In this document: piece by piece, positions 13,966-20,341 of the stretch | Position numbering within the stretch: the first letter of the stretch is position 1 | How the letters are laid out: every line of letters begins with the position of its first letter | Source: UBA1081 sp964495345 | GTDB taxonomy: Bacteria > Bacillota > Clostridia > Oscillospirales > Acutalibacteraceae | Length of the DNA: 25,685 nucleotides | NCBI GenBank assembly: GCA_964495345.1 | Contig: CAZBVV010000018.1 | Coordinates: forward strand, 1-25,685 | Reading direction: 5' to 3' | The notes under the pieces: model-generated | Seen by the model: only the letters and a program-made list of their open reading frames with translations | Databases searched by the model: none | Told to the model about the DNA's origin: nothing | Position numbers and translations under genes: made by a program

Positions 13966-14217
13966 ATGGAAATATTAACCTACATAACCGAAAACGCACT
14001 TATTCTCATTCCCGTACTTATCATTATCGGACAGATTATCAAGAATATCGACAAAATTCCCGATAAATGGATTCCCGTAATTCTTCTTCCTATAGGTATT
14101 GTCGGTGCTATGGCTTTGGGCGGTTGGACGGTTACGGCGGCAATACAGGGCGTGCTTGTAACAGGTGCGGCTGTATACGGAAATCAGCTTGTAAAACAGC
14201 TCAAAAAGGAAGAATAG
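13966..14217 (+). CDS. Phage holin (three-helix, Hol44 / superfamily V-like)
   Basis: The start is ATG 13966 with AAAGGTGGTG (13951-13960), giving 83 residues. The in-frame start at 13900 would overlap the previous gene and has no ribosome site. Three hydrophobic segments are visible: about 10-26 (ALILIPVLIIIGQII), 37-51 (IPVILLPIGIVGAMA) and 58-74 (TAAIQGVLVTGAAVYG). A short basic tail (KQLKKEE) follows. The DKIPDKWIPVILLPIG loop is typical of Hol44-type holins. It would open the membrane for the lysozyme. An AT-only inverted repeat (13921-13945) just before the ribosome site might tune expression. It is the last gene of the cassette. Confidence 0.85.
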   Translation: MEILTYITENALILIPVLIIIGQIIKNIDKIPDKWIPVILLPIGIVGAMALGGWTVTAAIQGVLVTGAAVYGNQLVKQLKKEE

Positions 14218-14471
14218 AGTATAAAAACTCCCGAATTGTGCATAATCGACACGGTTCGGAAAAATCTGAACAATTTGTACAACATATGTATTTTTTTGAT
14301 GTAGTAATTGCTGAATTTTCGTAAATATATTGATTTTTAATGTTTTATTTGTTAATATATATTTGCAACAGCAATACAGTGCACGTAGATTATTGTTGGT
14401 AATAAATTCTGTCAATATTTCTTTAAAATTGCAAAAGATTCTACATTTTTTTTGCTTTTTTTTTATAATTG
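14218..14471. other. AT-rich intergenic stretch after the cassette with one weak hairpin
   Basis: No gene is supported here. An imperfect hairpin at 14231-14259 (CCGAATTGTG / CACGGTTCGG, two G-T pairs) follows the holin stop but lacks a U-tract on the plus strand. It is a weak terminator candidate. The rest is very AT-rich, with long T runs at 14450-14463. Confidence 0.4.
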
Positions 14472-14523
14472 ATTTGCATTATAATTTTATTTGTGATAAT
14501 ATATGTTATGTACAAATGCAAAT
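14472..14523 (+). promoter_or_regulatory. Promoter of the padR operon nested in inverted repeats
   Basis: TTGCAT (14474-14479), a 17-bp spacer and TAATAT (14497-14502) form the promoter. The perfect inverted repeat ATTTGCAT (14472-14479) / ATGCAAAT (14516-14523) encloses it. An inner pair, ATTTGT (14489-14494) / ACAAAT (14512-14517), brackets the -10. PadR proteins commonly autorepress, so these are candidate operators. AGGGG at 14531-14535 is the ribosome site. Confidence 0.6.
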
Positions 14524-14543
14524 AAATTTTAGGGGCGTATAAG

Positions 14544-14891
14544 ATGAGCCAGAATCAAGAGAATTTTAAAAGAGGTACAGCGGAATTATTAGTGTTGCAT
14601 CTTCTTCAAAAGGAAGATCTGTACGGTTATCAAATCGTAACAGCCTTTGAGGAAAAAAGTAACGGTCATTACACGATGCTTGATGGGTCATTGTATCCGA
14701 TTCTTTATAAGTTATCAGAATTGGGTTATATAAGTGACTATGAAAAGCTTGTGGGCAAAAGACGAAAGAGACGTTATTATCACATTGAAGATAGCGGAAT
14801 TGAATACTATAATGAAATTCTTAAAGAGTACTTGACAATCACTGACAGCATAAATAAGATTTTGGACAGAGAGGTAGATTCCGATGAATAG
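14544..14891 (+). CDS. PadR-family transcriptional regulator
   Basis: This 115-residue protein is a standard PadR of the short (PadR-s1) type. The winged helix-turn-helix spans about 10-90 with the family phrases FKRGTAELLVLHLLQKEDLYGYQI, DGSLYPILYKLSELGYI and KRRYYHIEDSG. A C-terminal dimerisation helix follows (about 92-113). PadR proteins repress small stress or efflux operons and release DNA on binding a ligand. Its promoter carries nested inverted repeats (14472-14523), suggesting autoregulation. It overlaps the next gene by 8 bp (ATGAATAG). PadR followed by a HAAS/DUF1700-type membrane protein is a common Firmicutes pairing. Confidence 0.92.
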   Translation: MSQNQENFKRGTAELLVLHLLQKEDLYGYQIVTAFEEKSNGHYTMLDGSLYPILYKLSELGYISDYEKLVGKRRKRRYYHIEDSGIEYYNEILKEYLTITDSINKILDREVDSDE

Positions 14892-15285
14892 TGATAAGCA
14901 ACTCAAACAGGACTTAAAACGTTACAAACGCGAAATTAAGTCAAAACTGCTGTGTAATACTAAAGAGTCAAGCGCCTGTTTCAATAACATGGTAGAGGAT
15001 ATTGACAATTATGTTGCCGATAATCCGAATGTTACCATAGAAACGGTTATTAAAAAGTTCGGCTCTGCGGATGAAATAGCGGATTCTTTCTTCAGTTGCG
15101 TTGATATGCAGACCGTAAGAAAAAAGATAAACATAAAAAAGCTGATTGCAGTTCTCGTTGTGACAGTTATTGCCGTATGGGGAATTGTAGTTGCTTTTGG
15201 TTTTATTGATTCACAGTCAGAAAAGTCGGACTATTTGATTGAATCAGCCGTTGTTGATGAAAGTGAATCGGCAATTTTTCAATAG
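14884..15285 (+). CDS. HAAS/DUF1700-like membrane protein coupled to PadR
   Basis: This 133-residue protein has a helical N-terminal domain (about 1-85) of the kind found beside PadR regulators: LKQDLKRYKREIKSKLL, a middle region, and the marker FGSADEIADSFF, which corresponds to the usual G-x-P/A-x-EIA motif. One membrane helix (about 88-107, LIAVLVVTVIAVWGIVVAFG) follows, then a short acidic outer tail. The N-terminal domain is inside the cell. Such proteins are thought to sense or relay membrane state to the regulator, though the mechanism is not established. The start overlaps the padR stop. The DUF1700 assignment is by pattern. Confidence 0.7.
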   Translation: MNSDKQLKQDLKRYKREIKSKLLCNTKESSACFNNMVEDIDNYVADNPNVTIETVIKKFGSADEIADSFFSCVDMQTVRKKINIKKLIAVLVVTVIAVWGIVVAFGFIDSQSEKSDYLIESAVVDESESAIFQ

Positions 15286-15295
15286 GTGATTTTTA

Positions 15296-15772
15296 ATGAA
15301 AAAAATATTTGCATTTGTAATTTCTGTTGTTATGCTTTTATCCGTATGTATTGTTTCTGCTTATGCACAGGATGAAGCAATTATCCAATCCGAAACAGTT
15401 GAGTATCTTGAAGACGGAAGCTATATTGTTACTGTTCTGACAGTTGAAGAAGAGAATACAATGGCTCGTGCTACATATTCAAAGACAGGCGCTAAAACTG
15501 TAACGATATACAATGATGACGATGAAGCTATGGTTGTAATGAAGCTTACAGGTACGTTTACTTATAACGGCTCAACAGCTACTTGTACAAACGCATCCAC
15601 ATCTTATACTGTGTACGGCTCTAATTGGAAGGTAACAAGTGCTGTTGCATCCAAAAGCGGTAATGTTGCAAAGGGCGACTTTGTTGCGAAGCGTTATCTT
15701 TTGCTCGTTCCCGTTCAGACAGAAACCGCAAGTCCTACTATAACTTGCAGTGTTTCAGGCGTGCTGTCTTAA
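15296..15772 (+). CDS. Small secreted beta-rich protein of unknown function
   Basis: This 158-residue protein has a clear Sec signal peptide with likely cleavage after AYA (about residue 24; KIFAFVISVVMLLSVCIVSAY). A short acidic propart (about 25-60) leads to a Ser/Thr/Ala-rich beta domain of about 95 residues: ATYSKTGAKTVTIYNDDDEA, LTGTFTYNGSTATCTNASTSY and ITCSVSGVLS at the end. Two cysteines, in TCTN and ITCS, could form one disulfide. Similar small Ser/Thr-rich secreted domains occur in many Clostridia, but I know of no function. It is the last gene of the PadR operon, 10 bp after the membrane protein gene, with a weak ribosome site (AGGTGAT). It may be the effector that the operon controls. 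Confidence 0.8.
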   Translation: MKKIFAFVISVVMLLSVCIVSAYAQDEAIIQSETVEYLEDGSYIVTVLTVEEENTMARATYSKTGAKTVTIYNDDDEAMVVMKLTGTFTYNGSTATCTNASTSYTVYGSNWKVTSAVASKSGNVAKGDFVAKRYLLLVPVQTETASPTITCSVSGVLS

Positions 15773-15788
15773 ACAAATTAATACTAAA

Positions 15789-15818
15789 TCCGGCATCATT
15801 CGATGCCGGACTTTTTTT
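15789..15818 (+). terminator. Intrinsic terminator of the padR operon
   Basis: A perfect 9-bp stem TCCGGCATC / GATGCCGGA with a 4-nt ATTC loop is followed by CTTTTTTTG. This ends the operon 16 bp after its last stop codon. Confidence 0.95.
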
Positions 15819-15848
15819 GATTTATAACTAAAAAACACCCATCGGTGC

Positions 15849-15968
15849 TTGACAATGTATAATCATTCTGCTATAATAAAGCCAAAAGGCAACCGAAAAG
15901 CGGTTGACCGAAGATAGTTTTTTTTAATTTTAACTGCTCTGTCTGCCAACAGGGCGGTTATTTCTTTA
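15849..15968 (+). ncRNA. Candidate antitoxin small RNA with perfect consensus promoter
   Basis: TTGACA (15849-15854), exactly 17 bp and TATAAT (15872-15877) form a perfect promoter with no plus-strand gene behind it. The expected RNA starts near 15884. It forms a hairpin AACCG-5-CGGTT (15891-15905) and ends at an 11-bp stem AACTGCTCTGT / ACAGGGCGGTT (15932-15959, two G-T pairs) followed by ATTTCTTT. Its length is about 85 nt. Its 3' end overlaps the stop codon and 3' region of the minus-strand peptide gene, as in Fst-type antitoxin RNAs. The RNA itself is inferred. Confidence 0.65.
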
Positions 15969-16038
15969 TGGTTAAAGTTACAGATTTGATATCCTTATAA
16001 ATTACATAAGCAATAAAAAACATAAGTACCTTTGCCAT
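15958..16038 (-). CDS. 26-residue hydrophobic peptide, candidate type I toxin
   Basis: The ORF runs from ATG 16036-16038 to TAA 15958-15960. The peptide begins MAKVLMFFIAYVIYKD and ends in the basic LTIKK: one short membrane-spanning stretch with a charged tail, the plan of type I toxins. The ribosome site AAAGGAGGTG (16045-16054) is very strong, but it sits in a CTCC-GAAA-GGAG tetraloop hairpin that would hide it. The mRNA 5' segment GGCGGTT (complement of 16068-16074) can pair with AACCGCC at the stop codon (complement of 15953-15959), a 5'-3' lock seen in such mRNAs. A small RNA converges on it from 15849. The toxin family is not identified. Confidence 0.65.
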   Translation of the reverse strand: MAKVLMFFIAYVIYKDIKSVTLTIKK

Positions 16039-16106
16039 TTGCGACACCTCCTTTCGGAGTGTGTGCCAACCGCCTTTTTTACGCCGATTACCTCTCGACA
16101 GCCATA

Positions 16107-16135
16107 ATTATACTGAATACGACATTTTTTGTCAA
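16107..16135 (-). promoter_or_regulatory. Perfect consensus promoter of the peptide gene
   Basis: On the minus strand TTGACA (16130-16135), 17 bp and TATAAT (16107-16112) match the sigma-A consensus at all twelve bases. The expected start is near 16100, leaving a leader of about 62 nt with the structured ribosome site. A promoter this strong before a 26-codon gene supports a tightly repressed toxin. Confidence 0.8.
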
Positions 16136-16151
16136 GGTAATTAATTAACAT

Positions 16152-16216
16152 TTGTAGGGAGTTTGATTGCACATAAAAAAATTCCTTGCGGATTTTGTGC
16201 TACGCACACGGACGCC
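16152..16216. repeat. Degenerate repeat module next to copy B
   Basis: GCACATAAAAAAATTCC...GGATTTTGTGC-TAC-GCAC (about 16170-16208) closely resembles the internal module at 23528-23565 of copy C (GCACATATAAAATTCC...GGAATTTGTGC-TTC-GCAC). Here it lies outside the terminal repeats of copy B. It may be left from another element into or beside which copy B was inserted. Confidence 0.5.
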
Positions 16217-16232
16217 TAATGGATTTTGTTAA

Positions 16233-16382
16233 TAAACAATAATTTAGCGTTCCGCTAAATTGTTGTAGTTAGGAGTTAAGGAAGCCGCAAAGCGGCTTGG
16301 ATTTAAATGGTTTAAAAGGCGGAGCCTTTTCCTCCACTCCTCACTTCTCACTCCTCACTACTAACTGATAAATTATTGTTTA
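16233..16382. repeat. Dispersed palindromic element copy B with 14-bp terminal inverted repeats
   Basis: The 150-bp segment is bounded by TAAACAATAATTTA (16233-16246) and its exact reverse complement TAAATTATTGTTTA (16369-16382). Inside are a 14-bp hairpin (16236-16266, one mismatch that is a G-T pair), AAGCCGC-AAA-GCGGCTT (16282-16298), AAAAGGC-GGA-GCCTTTT (16314-16330) and a CTCCTCACT-type tandem tract (16331-16365). The ends can also be read as AACAAT/ATTGTT flanked by TA, as expected for MITEs of the Tc1/IS630 type. The right end encodes the last codons and stop of the ABC gene. Mobility is inferred. Confidence 0.65.
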
Positions 16383-18166
16383 TACTTTTCCGCCTGCAAG
16401 TTGAACATATATGCATATTTGCCGTTAAGTTGCATCAATTCGTCGTGTGTGCCGTGTTCAACGATTTCACCGTTTTCCATCATGAAAATTCTGTCTGCAT
16501 GACGGGTGGTTGAAAGTCTGTGAGAAATAAAGATAACAGTTTTATCCTTTGCAGCTTCCATCATGGATTGATTAAGTTCATATTCGGAAACAGGGTCAAG
16601 GTTTGCACTTGGTTCATCAAGAATAACATAGGGGCACTTTTTGTAAAAAGCTCTTGCTATTGCAACCTTTTGCTGTTCACCGCCCGAAAGTGATAACCCG
16701 TTGTCGCTGAATTCCCTTAAAAGTATTGTTTCAGTACCTTTGGGGAGTTCTTTTTTGAAGCCTGCGTGACTCAGAGCCTCAAGCACTCTGTCTTTATCAT
16801 AATCAACCTGTAATGCAACGTTTTCACCGACTGTTGCACCGAAAATCTTAAAATCCTGAAATACTGCGGCAAAGCGGTCACGGTGTGATGCAACCGTTTC
16901 ATCTTTTATGCTTCTGCCGTCAATAACAATATCACCCTCTGTTACATCATAAAGACGCAACAGCAGATTCGTAAGAGTGGTTTTGCCTGCACCGTTGTAG
17001 CCCACAAGTGCAATTTTTTCACCCGGATGAATTGTCATGCTGATATTTTTAAGAGTGGGGGAGTCGTTGCCCGGATATGTAAAACTGATGTTTTTAATTT
17101 CGATATCCTTTGCCTCACCACATTCGGCAACATGGTTTCCGTCTTTGATTTTAAAATCTGTTGACAGGAAAGTTCTGTATTTTTCAATCATTTTTGAACG
17201 CTCGGTGAAGTTTCTTAATGAATAAACCGTAAGGAAAAGTACCGAAGAACTGATTGATGCCGCACCGTTGAATGTTGAAACAAAGTCACTTGCTGTCAAA
17301 GCACCCGCTTCAAGGGTCTGATAACCTATGTATGTTGTAAGTACAAGCATAAAGCCGATTATCTGCACAACAACCGCCTGCAGAAAGAACCAACCGTCAA
17401 TTTTACCCACATATTTACGCTGTGTTTTTGTTATATCGTCTGCACTTTCACGGAATCGCTTAAAGAAAATACCTGTAATGGAGTGCATACGCATTTCTCC
17501 TGCAAATTCGGGCAGATAGAAAAGTCGTGAAAAATAGTTTGCTTTTCTGTATTTTTCGTTCATCTCTTCACGGCGTTTCATCTGCAAATTGCCCGTGTGC
17601 TTGCCGATTGGAAGAAATGTGATAACAAAAAACAGAATAATCACAAGGCATACAGGGTCAATGGTAAACATAATTGCACCGATTGAAATAAATGCTATTA
17701 TTTCTGATACATAGCCTCTTACAAGATTTAAAATGCTTCTTATATTTTCGGATGATGTTTCTATGGCAAGTATAAAATCGCTGTAAAATGATGAATCGTC
17801 ATAGCTTGCAAGGTCAAGTGAAATTGCCTTTTCGTAGAGCTTTGAATGAATACCCAGATGCATTTTTTCTCTTGCCCTGTGTGCAAAAAGCTCAAAGAAT
17901 AAAGCATTTAAAACGTTTTCAAAAATAATCACACCAACCATTATTGCAAGTGCAATAAATATTTTGCGAATGCCGTCGGGCTTACCTATCTGGTCAATTA
18001 CATACTTTATTCCGATAACGGATATTAGCCTGTCGGGAAGTGTTGTGATAATGTCTGTTAAAATTTCACCGATAACCAGTCCGGGAGAAATTTTGAACAT
18101 TATTTTAAGCAGAAAGAAAACATTACTTATAATGCCGTGCTGACCTTTTTCTTTTTTCTTTATCAT
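16373..18166 (-). CDS. ABC exporter half-transporter (membrane domain fused to ATPase), second subunit
   Basis: This 597-residue protein has a six-helix membrane domain (about 20-330) followed by an ATPase domain. Walker A is GYNGAGKTT (389-397) and the Q-loop is VFQDFKIFG. The signature is LSGGEQQK (493-500). Walker B with catalytic Glu is VILDEPSANLD, and the switch His is in ISHRLST. All ATP-site residues are canonical. Type IV exporters of this form pump drugs, lipids or peptides outward. It overlaps the upstream ABC gene by ATGA and has GAGGAGGGAG as ribosome site, so the two probably form a heterodimer. The final codons (KYKQ, stop) lie within the inverted repeat of the palindromic element, suggesting that insertion reshaped the C-terminus. 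No peptidase domain is present. Confidence 0.93.
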   Translation of the reverse strand: MIKKKEKGQHGIISNVFFLLKIMFKISPGLVIGEILTDIITTLPDRLISVIGIKYVIDQIGKPDGIRKIFIALAIMVGVIIFENVLNALFFELFAHRAREKMHLGIHSKLYEKAISLDLASYDDSSFYSDFILAIETSSENIRSILNLVRGYVSEIIAFISIGAIMFTIDPVCLVIILFFVITFLPIGKHTGNLQMKRREEMNEKYRKANYFSRLFYLPEFAGEMRMHSITGIFFKRFRESADDITKTQRKYVGKIDGWFFLQAVVVQIIGFMLVLTTYIGYQTLEAGALTASDFVSTFNGAASISSSVLFLTVYSLRNFTERSKMIEKYRTFLSTDFKIKDGNHVAECGEAKDIEIKNISFTYPGNDSPTLKNISMTIHPGEKIALVGYNGAGKTTLTNLLLRLYDVTEGDIVIDGRSIKDETVASHRDRFAAVFQDFKIFGATVGENVALQVDYDKDRVLEALSHAGFKKELPKGTETILLREFSDNGLSLSGGEQQKVAIARAFYKKCPYVILDEPSANLDPVSEYELNQSMMEAAKDKTVIFISHRLSTTRHADRIFMMENGEIVEHGTHDELMQLNGKYAYMFNLQAEKYKQ

Positions 18167-19974
18167 TCTTCTCCCTCCTCATCCTTATAGTTTGATGCCT
18201 GCATTGTGAACATCTCGGCATATATACCGTTCTTTTCCATAAGCTCGGCATGGCTTCCGCTTTCAGCCACAGTACCGTTTTCAAAAACATAAATCCTGTC
18301 AGAAAGAACGGCACTTGAAAGCCTGTGTGAAATGTAGATAACCATTTTGTTTTTAGTTTCTTCAATCAGACTTTCATACATCTTATATTCGGCTATAGGG
18401 TCAAGAGCAGATGAGGGTTCGTCAAGCACAGCTAAATCAAAGGGATGTGCAAACATTCTTGCAGCTGCAACTTTTTGCTGTTCACCGCCCGAAAGACCTG
18501 CACCCTTGTCGTCAAATTCACGGGTAAGAACCGTGTCAGCACCGTTTTCAAGGGTACTGATTTTGCCGAAAACTCCGCTTTTTTTGAGTGCGTATTCAGC
18601 GTGTGCTCTGTCCTCTTGTGTTTCACATTCACGGCAAAGCACGTTTTCATTAACTGACAGGGCAAACACCTTGTAATCCTGAAAAACAGTACCCACACGC
18701 TTGCGGAGGGATTCCATATCATACTCTTTTATGTTTATGCCGTTGTAAAAAATTTCTCCCTCGTCTGGGTCGTAAAAACGAAGCAGAAGCTTTACGAATG
18801 TGGACTTACCTGCACCGTTTTTGCCTACGATTGCAACTGTTTCGTCCTTGCCTAAACGGAAAGATACGTTTTTAAGTGACGGTTTTTCTGCACCGGGATA
18901 TGTAAACGTAACGTTTTTAAATTCAACCGATTCAAGCTTTTGAGCTTTTTTCGTTCCGTTTATCTGCCTGTTTTCGTAGGCGAAGAAATCTCTTAAATTG
19001 CCGAAATAAAGCGAAACTCTCTGTATTTCCGATAAATTGCTGCTTATGTGTTCAATCATATCTTTAAGGCTTGTTATTGCACTTATCAGAACTGCAAACT
19101 GTGCCACGGAAACCGTACCGTTTATAAAACCGTAAACACCGTAAATAAGAGTGCCTGCTATGGGCAGAATCTCGCTGAAAAATCCGCCGAAAACATCTAT
19201 AATGCCTGTTTTCCAGCCGTATTTTTTTATAATGTCACAGTTCCTTGTAACGGCTCTTACAAAGCGTGTTTTCATAACGTTATATATGCCCGAAGTTCGC
19301 ATATCCTTTGAAAAATCTTTAAGAAATACAACTCGCTGAACATAGTCCTTTTTACGGTTATTGGAGGTCATTTCCTTGTCTTTTTTGTATTCCAATTTGT
19401 TGCGTAATGCCTGTGAAAGTATGTAAGGTATCATTCCCGTAAGAAAAAACAATATTTTAGGGTCAACGGAGCAGATATACGATGCAAGGCTTACACCTAC
19501 GCCGATAAATGCAACAAGACTGCTAAGATGCCATGATAATGACAATGTCATATCGTTGTTTATAACGTCCGTTGCACGCTTGTAGTTATCGTAGAATTTC
19601 GGATTTTCATAACATTCTATATCCACGGCACAGGCTTTACGGAAAATCTGTTCATTTAAAAGCTTGTAAACTTTCTTGTTTTCCGTTGATGCAATATAAT
19701 CACCAAAACAGTCACAAAATTGGGCAAGTACACCGAATACACAAAAAATAATAAGAGTTTTCATAAAATTTTCAAATGTGCCGCCGTCTGTTACGATTCC
19801 AAGCATTTTATCAAGAAAGTAAACATTTTTAATGTAGTTGTCAAACAGCCAATAAGCAAATACCGAAAGTGTAAAACCCGGCAAAAGAAACGGTGATGCT
19901 TTAAAAATGATTTTTACGGCGTAGAAGGTGTTTTTCAACCCGCCGAAAAGTTCCTTTTTTTCTTTATTTTTCAT
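18163..19974 (-). CDS. ABC exporter half-transporter (membrane domain fused to ATPase), first subunit
   Basis: This 603-residue partner has the same architecture: a membrane domain (about 20-325), then an ATPase domain. Walker A is GKNGAGKST (384-392) and the Q-loop is VFQDYKVFA. The signature is LSGGEQQK (494-501). Walker B is LAVLDEPSSALD and the switch is ISHRLSS. Neither ATP site of the pair looks degenerate, unlike many heterodimeric drug exporters such as BmrCD. The start is ATG 19974 with AAGAGGT upstream. It is preceded by a 20-codon leader ORF, an antiterminator and a terminator (20029-20133), so expression is probably switched on by translation stress. Two genes of this kind with such a leader suggest antibiotic or antimicrobial peptide efflux. 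The substrate is unknown. Confidence 0.93.
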   Translation of the reverse strand: MKNKEKKELFGGLKNTFYAVKIIFKASPFLLPGFTLSVFAYWLFDNYIKNVYFLDKMLGIVTDGGTFENFMKTLIIFCVFGVLAQFCDCFGDYIASTENKKVYKLLNEQIFRKACAVDIECYENPKFYDNYKRATDVINNDMTLSLSWHLSSLVAFIGVGVSLASYICSVDPKILFFLTGMIPYILSQALRNKLEYKKDKEMTSNNRKKDYVQRVVFLKDFSKDMRTSGIYNVMKTRFVRAVTRNCDIIKKYGWKTGIIDVFGGFFSEILPIAGTLIYGVYGFINGTVSVAQFAVLISAITSLKDMIEHISSNLSEIQRVSLYFGNLRDFFAYENRQINGTKKAQKLESVEFKNVTFTYPGAEKPSLKNVSFRLGKDETVAIVGKNGAGKSTFVKLLLRFYDPDEGEIFYNGINIKEYDMESLRKRVGTVFQDYKVFALSVNENVLCRECETQEDRAHAEYALKKSGVFGKISTLENGADTVLTREFDDKGAGLSGGEQQKVAAARMFAHPFDLAVLDEPSSALDPIAEYKMYESLIEETKNKMVIYISHRLSSAVLSDRIYVFENGTVAESGSHAELMEKNGIYAEMFTMQASNYKDEEGEE

Positions 19975-20028
19975 AATTTTACCTCTTTTATAATTACGAA
20001 TTGCGAATTACGCATTACGAATTAAAAT

Positions 20029-20099
20029 AGTCCCGACACAATGCCGGGACTGCAATATTATCCGTTACTGTTATCGTGAAACGGACAAAATATTCCCGG
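20029..20099 (-). promoter_or_regulatory. Transcription attenuator: antiterminator overlapping an intrinsic terminator
   Basis: On the minus strand the terminator is AGTCCCGGCA-TTG-TGTCGGGACT (20029-20051, one G-T pair) followed by ATTTTAATT. Its left arm also pairs with CCGGGA inside the leader ORF (20094-20099). The alternative stem is extended by TTGTCCGTT (20080-20088) with AACGGATAA (20058-20066). The two folds exclude each other. The 13-nt loop of the antiterminator contains the leader stop codon (20071-20073), so a ribosome finishing the leader would break it and favour termination. Confidence 0.75.
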
Positions 20100-20133
20100 T
20101 ATTATGTGTCTTAATCATCATATTGTTCATCAT
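20071..20133 (-). CDS. 20-residue leader peptide of the ABC exporter operon
   Basis: The ORF from ATG 20131-20133 to TAA 20071-20073 encodes MMNNMMIKTHNTGNILSVSR. It has a good ribosome site, AAAGGAG (20143-20149), 9 bp upstream, and its own promoter. The peptide has no signal or membrane segment. Codons 12-18 form the 5' arm of the antiterminator, so its translation rather than its product is likely what matters. The plan matches known ribosome-mediated attenuation of multidrug ABC genes (BmrB leader of Bacillus bmrCD). The second ATG at 20130 is an equally possible start. Confidence 0.7.
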   Translation of the reverse strand: MMNNMMIKTHNTGNILSVSR

Positions 20134-20181
20134 TCTGTCCATCTCCTTTCAAAAATATTTTTCTGTTAACAGTAAGTGAAA

Positions 20182-20210
20182 TTTTAACACAGTTTGTCAT
20201 GCTCTGTCAA
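20182..20210 (-). promoter_or_regulatory. Promoter of the leader-ABC operon
   Basis: On the minus strand TTGACA (20205-20210), 17 bp and TTAAAA (20182-20187) lie about 50 bp before the leader ORF. An overlapping TAAAAT at 20181-20186 gives an 18-bp spacer. Confidence 0.65.
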
Positions 20211-20281
20211 GGAAAAATTTACATATTACCCTCTTTTATGTTAAATTTTTTTGTTGACTCATATATTATTGTATAATTAAC

Positions 20282-20310
20282 TTGACATTTGCCTTTTTTT
20301 GCTTTAAAAT
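20282..20310 (+). promoter_or_regulatory. Promoter of the glycyl-tRNA synthetase gene
   Basis: TTGACA (20282-20287), 17 bp and TAAAAT (20305-20310) give an expected start near 20317. The leader is only about 25 nt, too short for a T-box. An upstream TATAAT (20271-20276) has no good -35. Confidence 0.7.
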
Positions 20311-20341
20311 TATATGTTGAATTAAATCGGAGGTCATACAA

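Noticed and set aside
9611..14217. Complete prophage or contractile tailocin
   Set aside because: No integrase, terminase, capsid, sheath, tube or tape-measure gene is present, and flanking operons are ordinary chromosomal genes.
14330..14542. 70-codon frame between holin and padR
   Set aside because: It is an AT-rich, Phe/Ile-rich reading through the padR promoter and operator region, with no ribosome site.
15917..15930. T run as terminator of the plus-strand small RNA
   Set aside because: The nearest upstream hairpin ends 11 bp earlier. The 11-bp stem at 15932-15959 is the better terminator.
20221..20341. T-box riboswitch upstream of glyQS
   Set aside because: The transcript leader is only about 25 nt and holds no specifier loop, T-box sequence or terminator.
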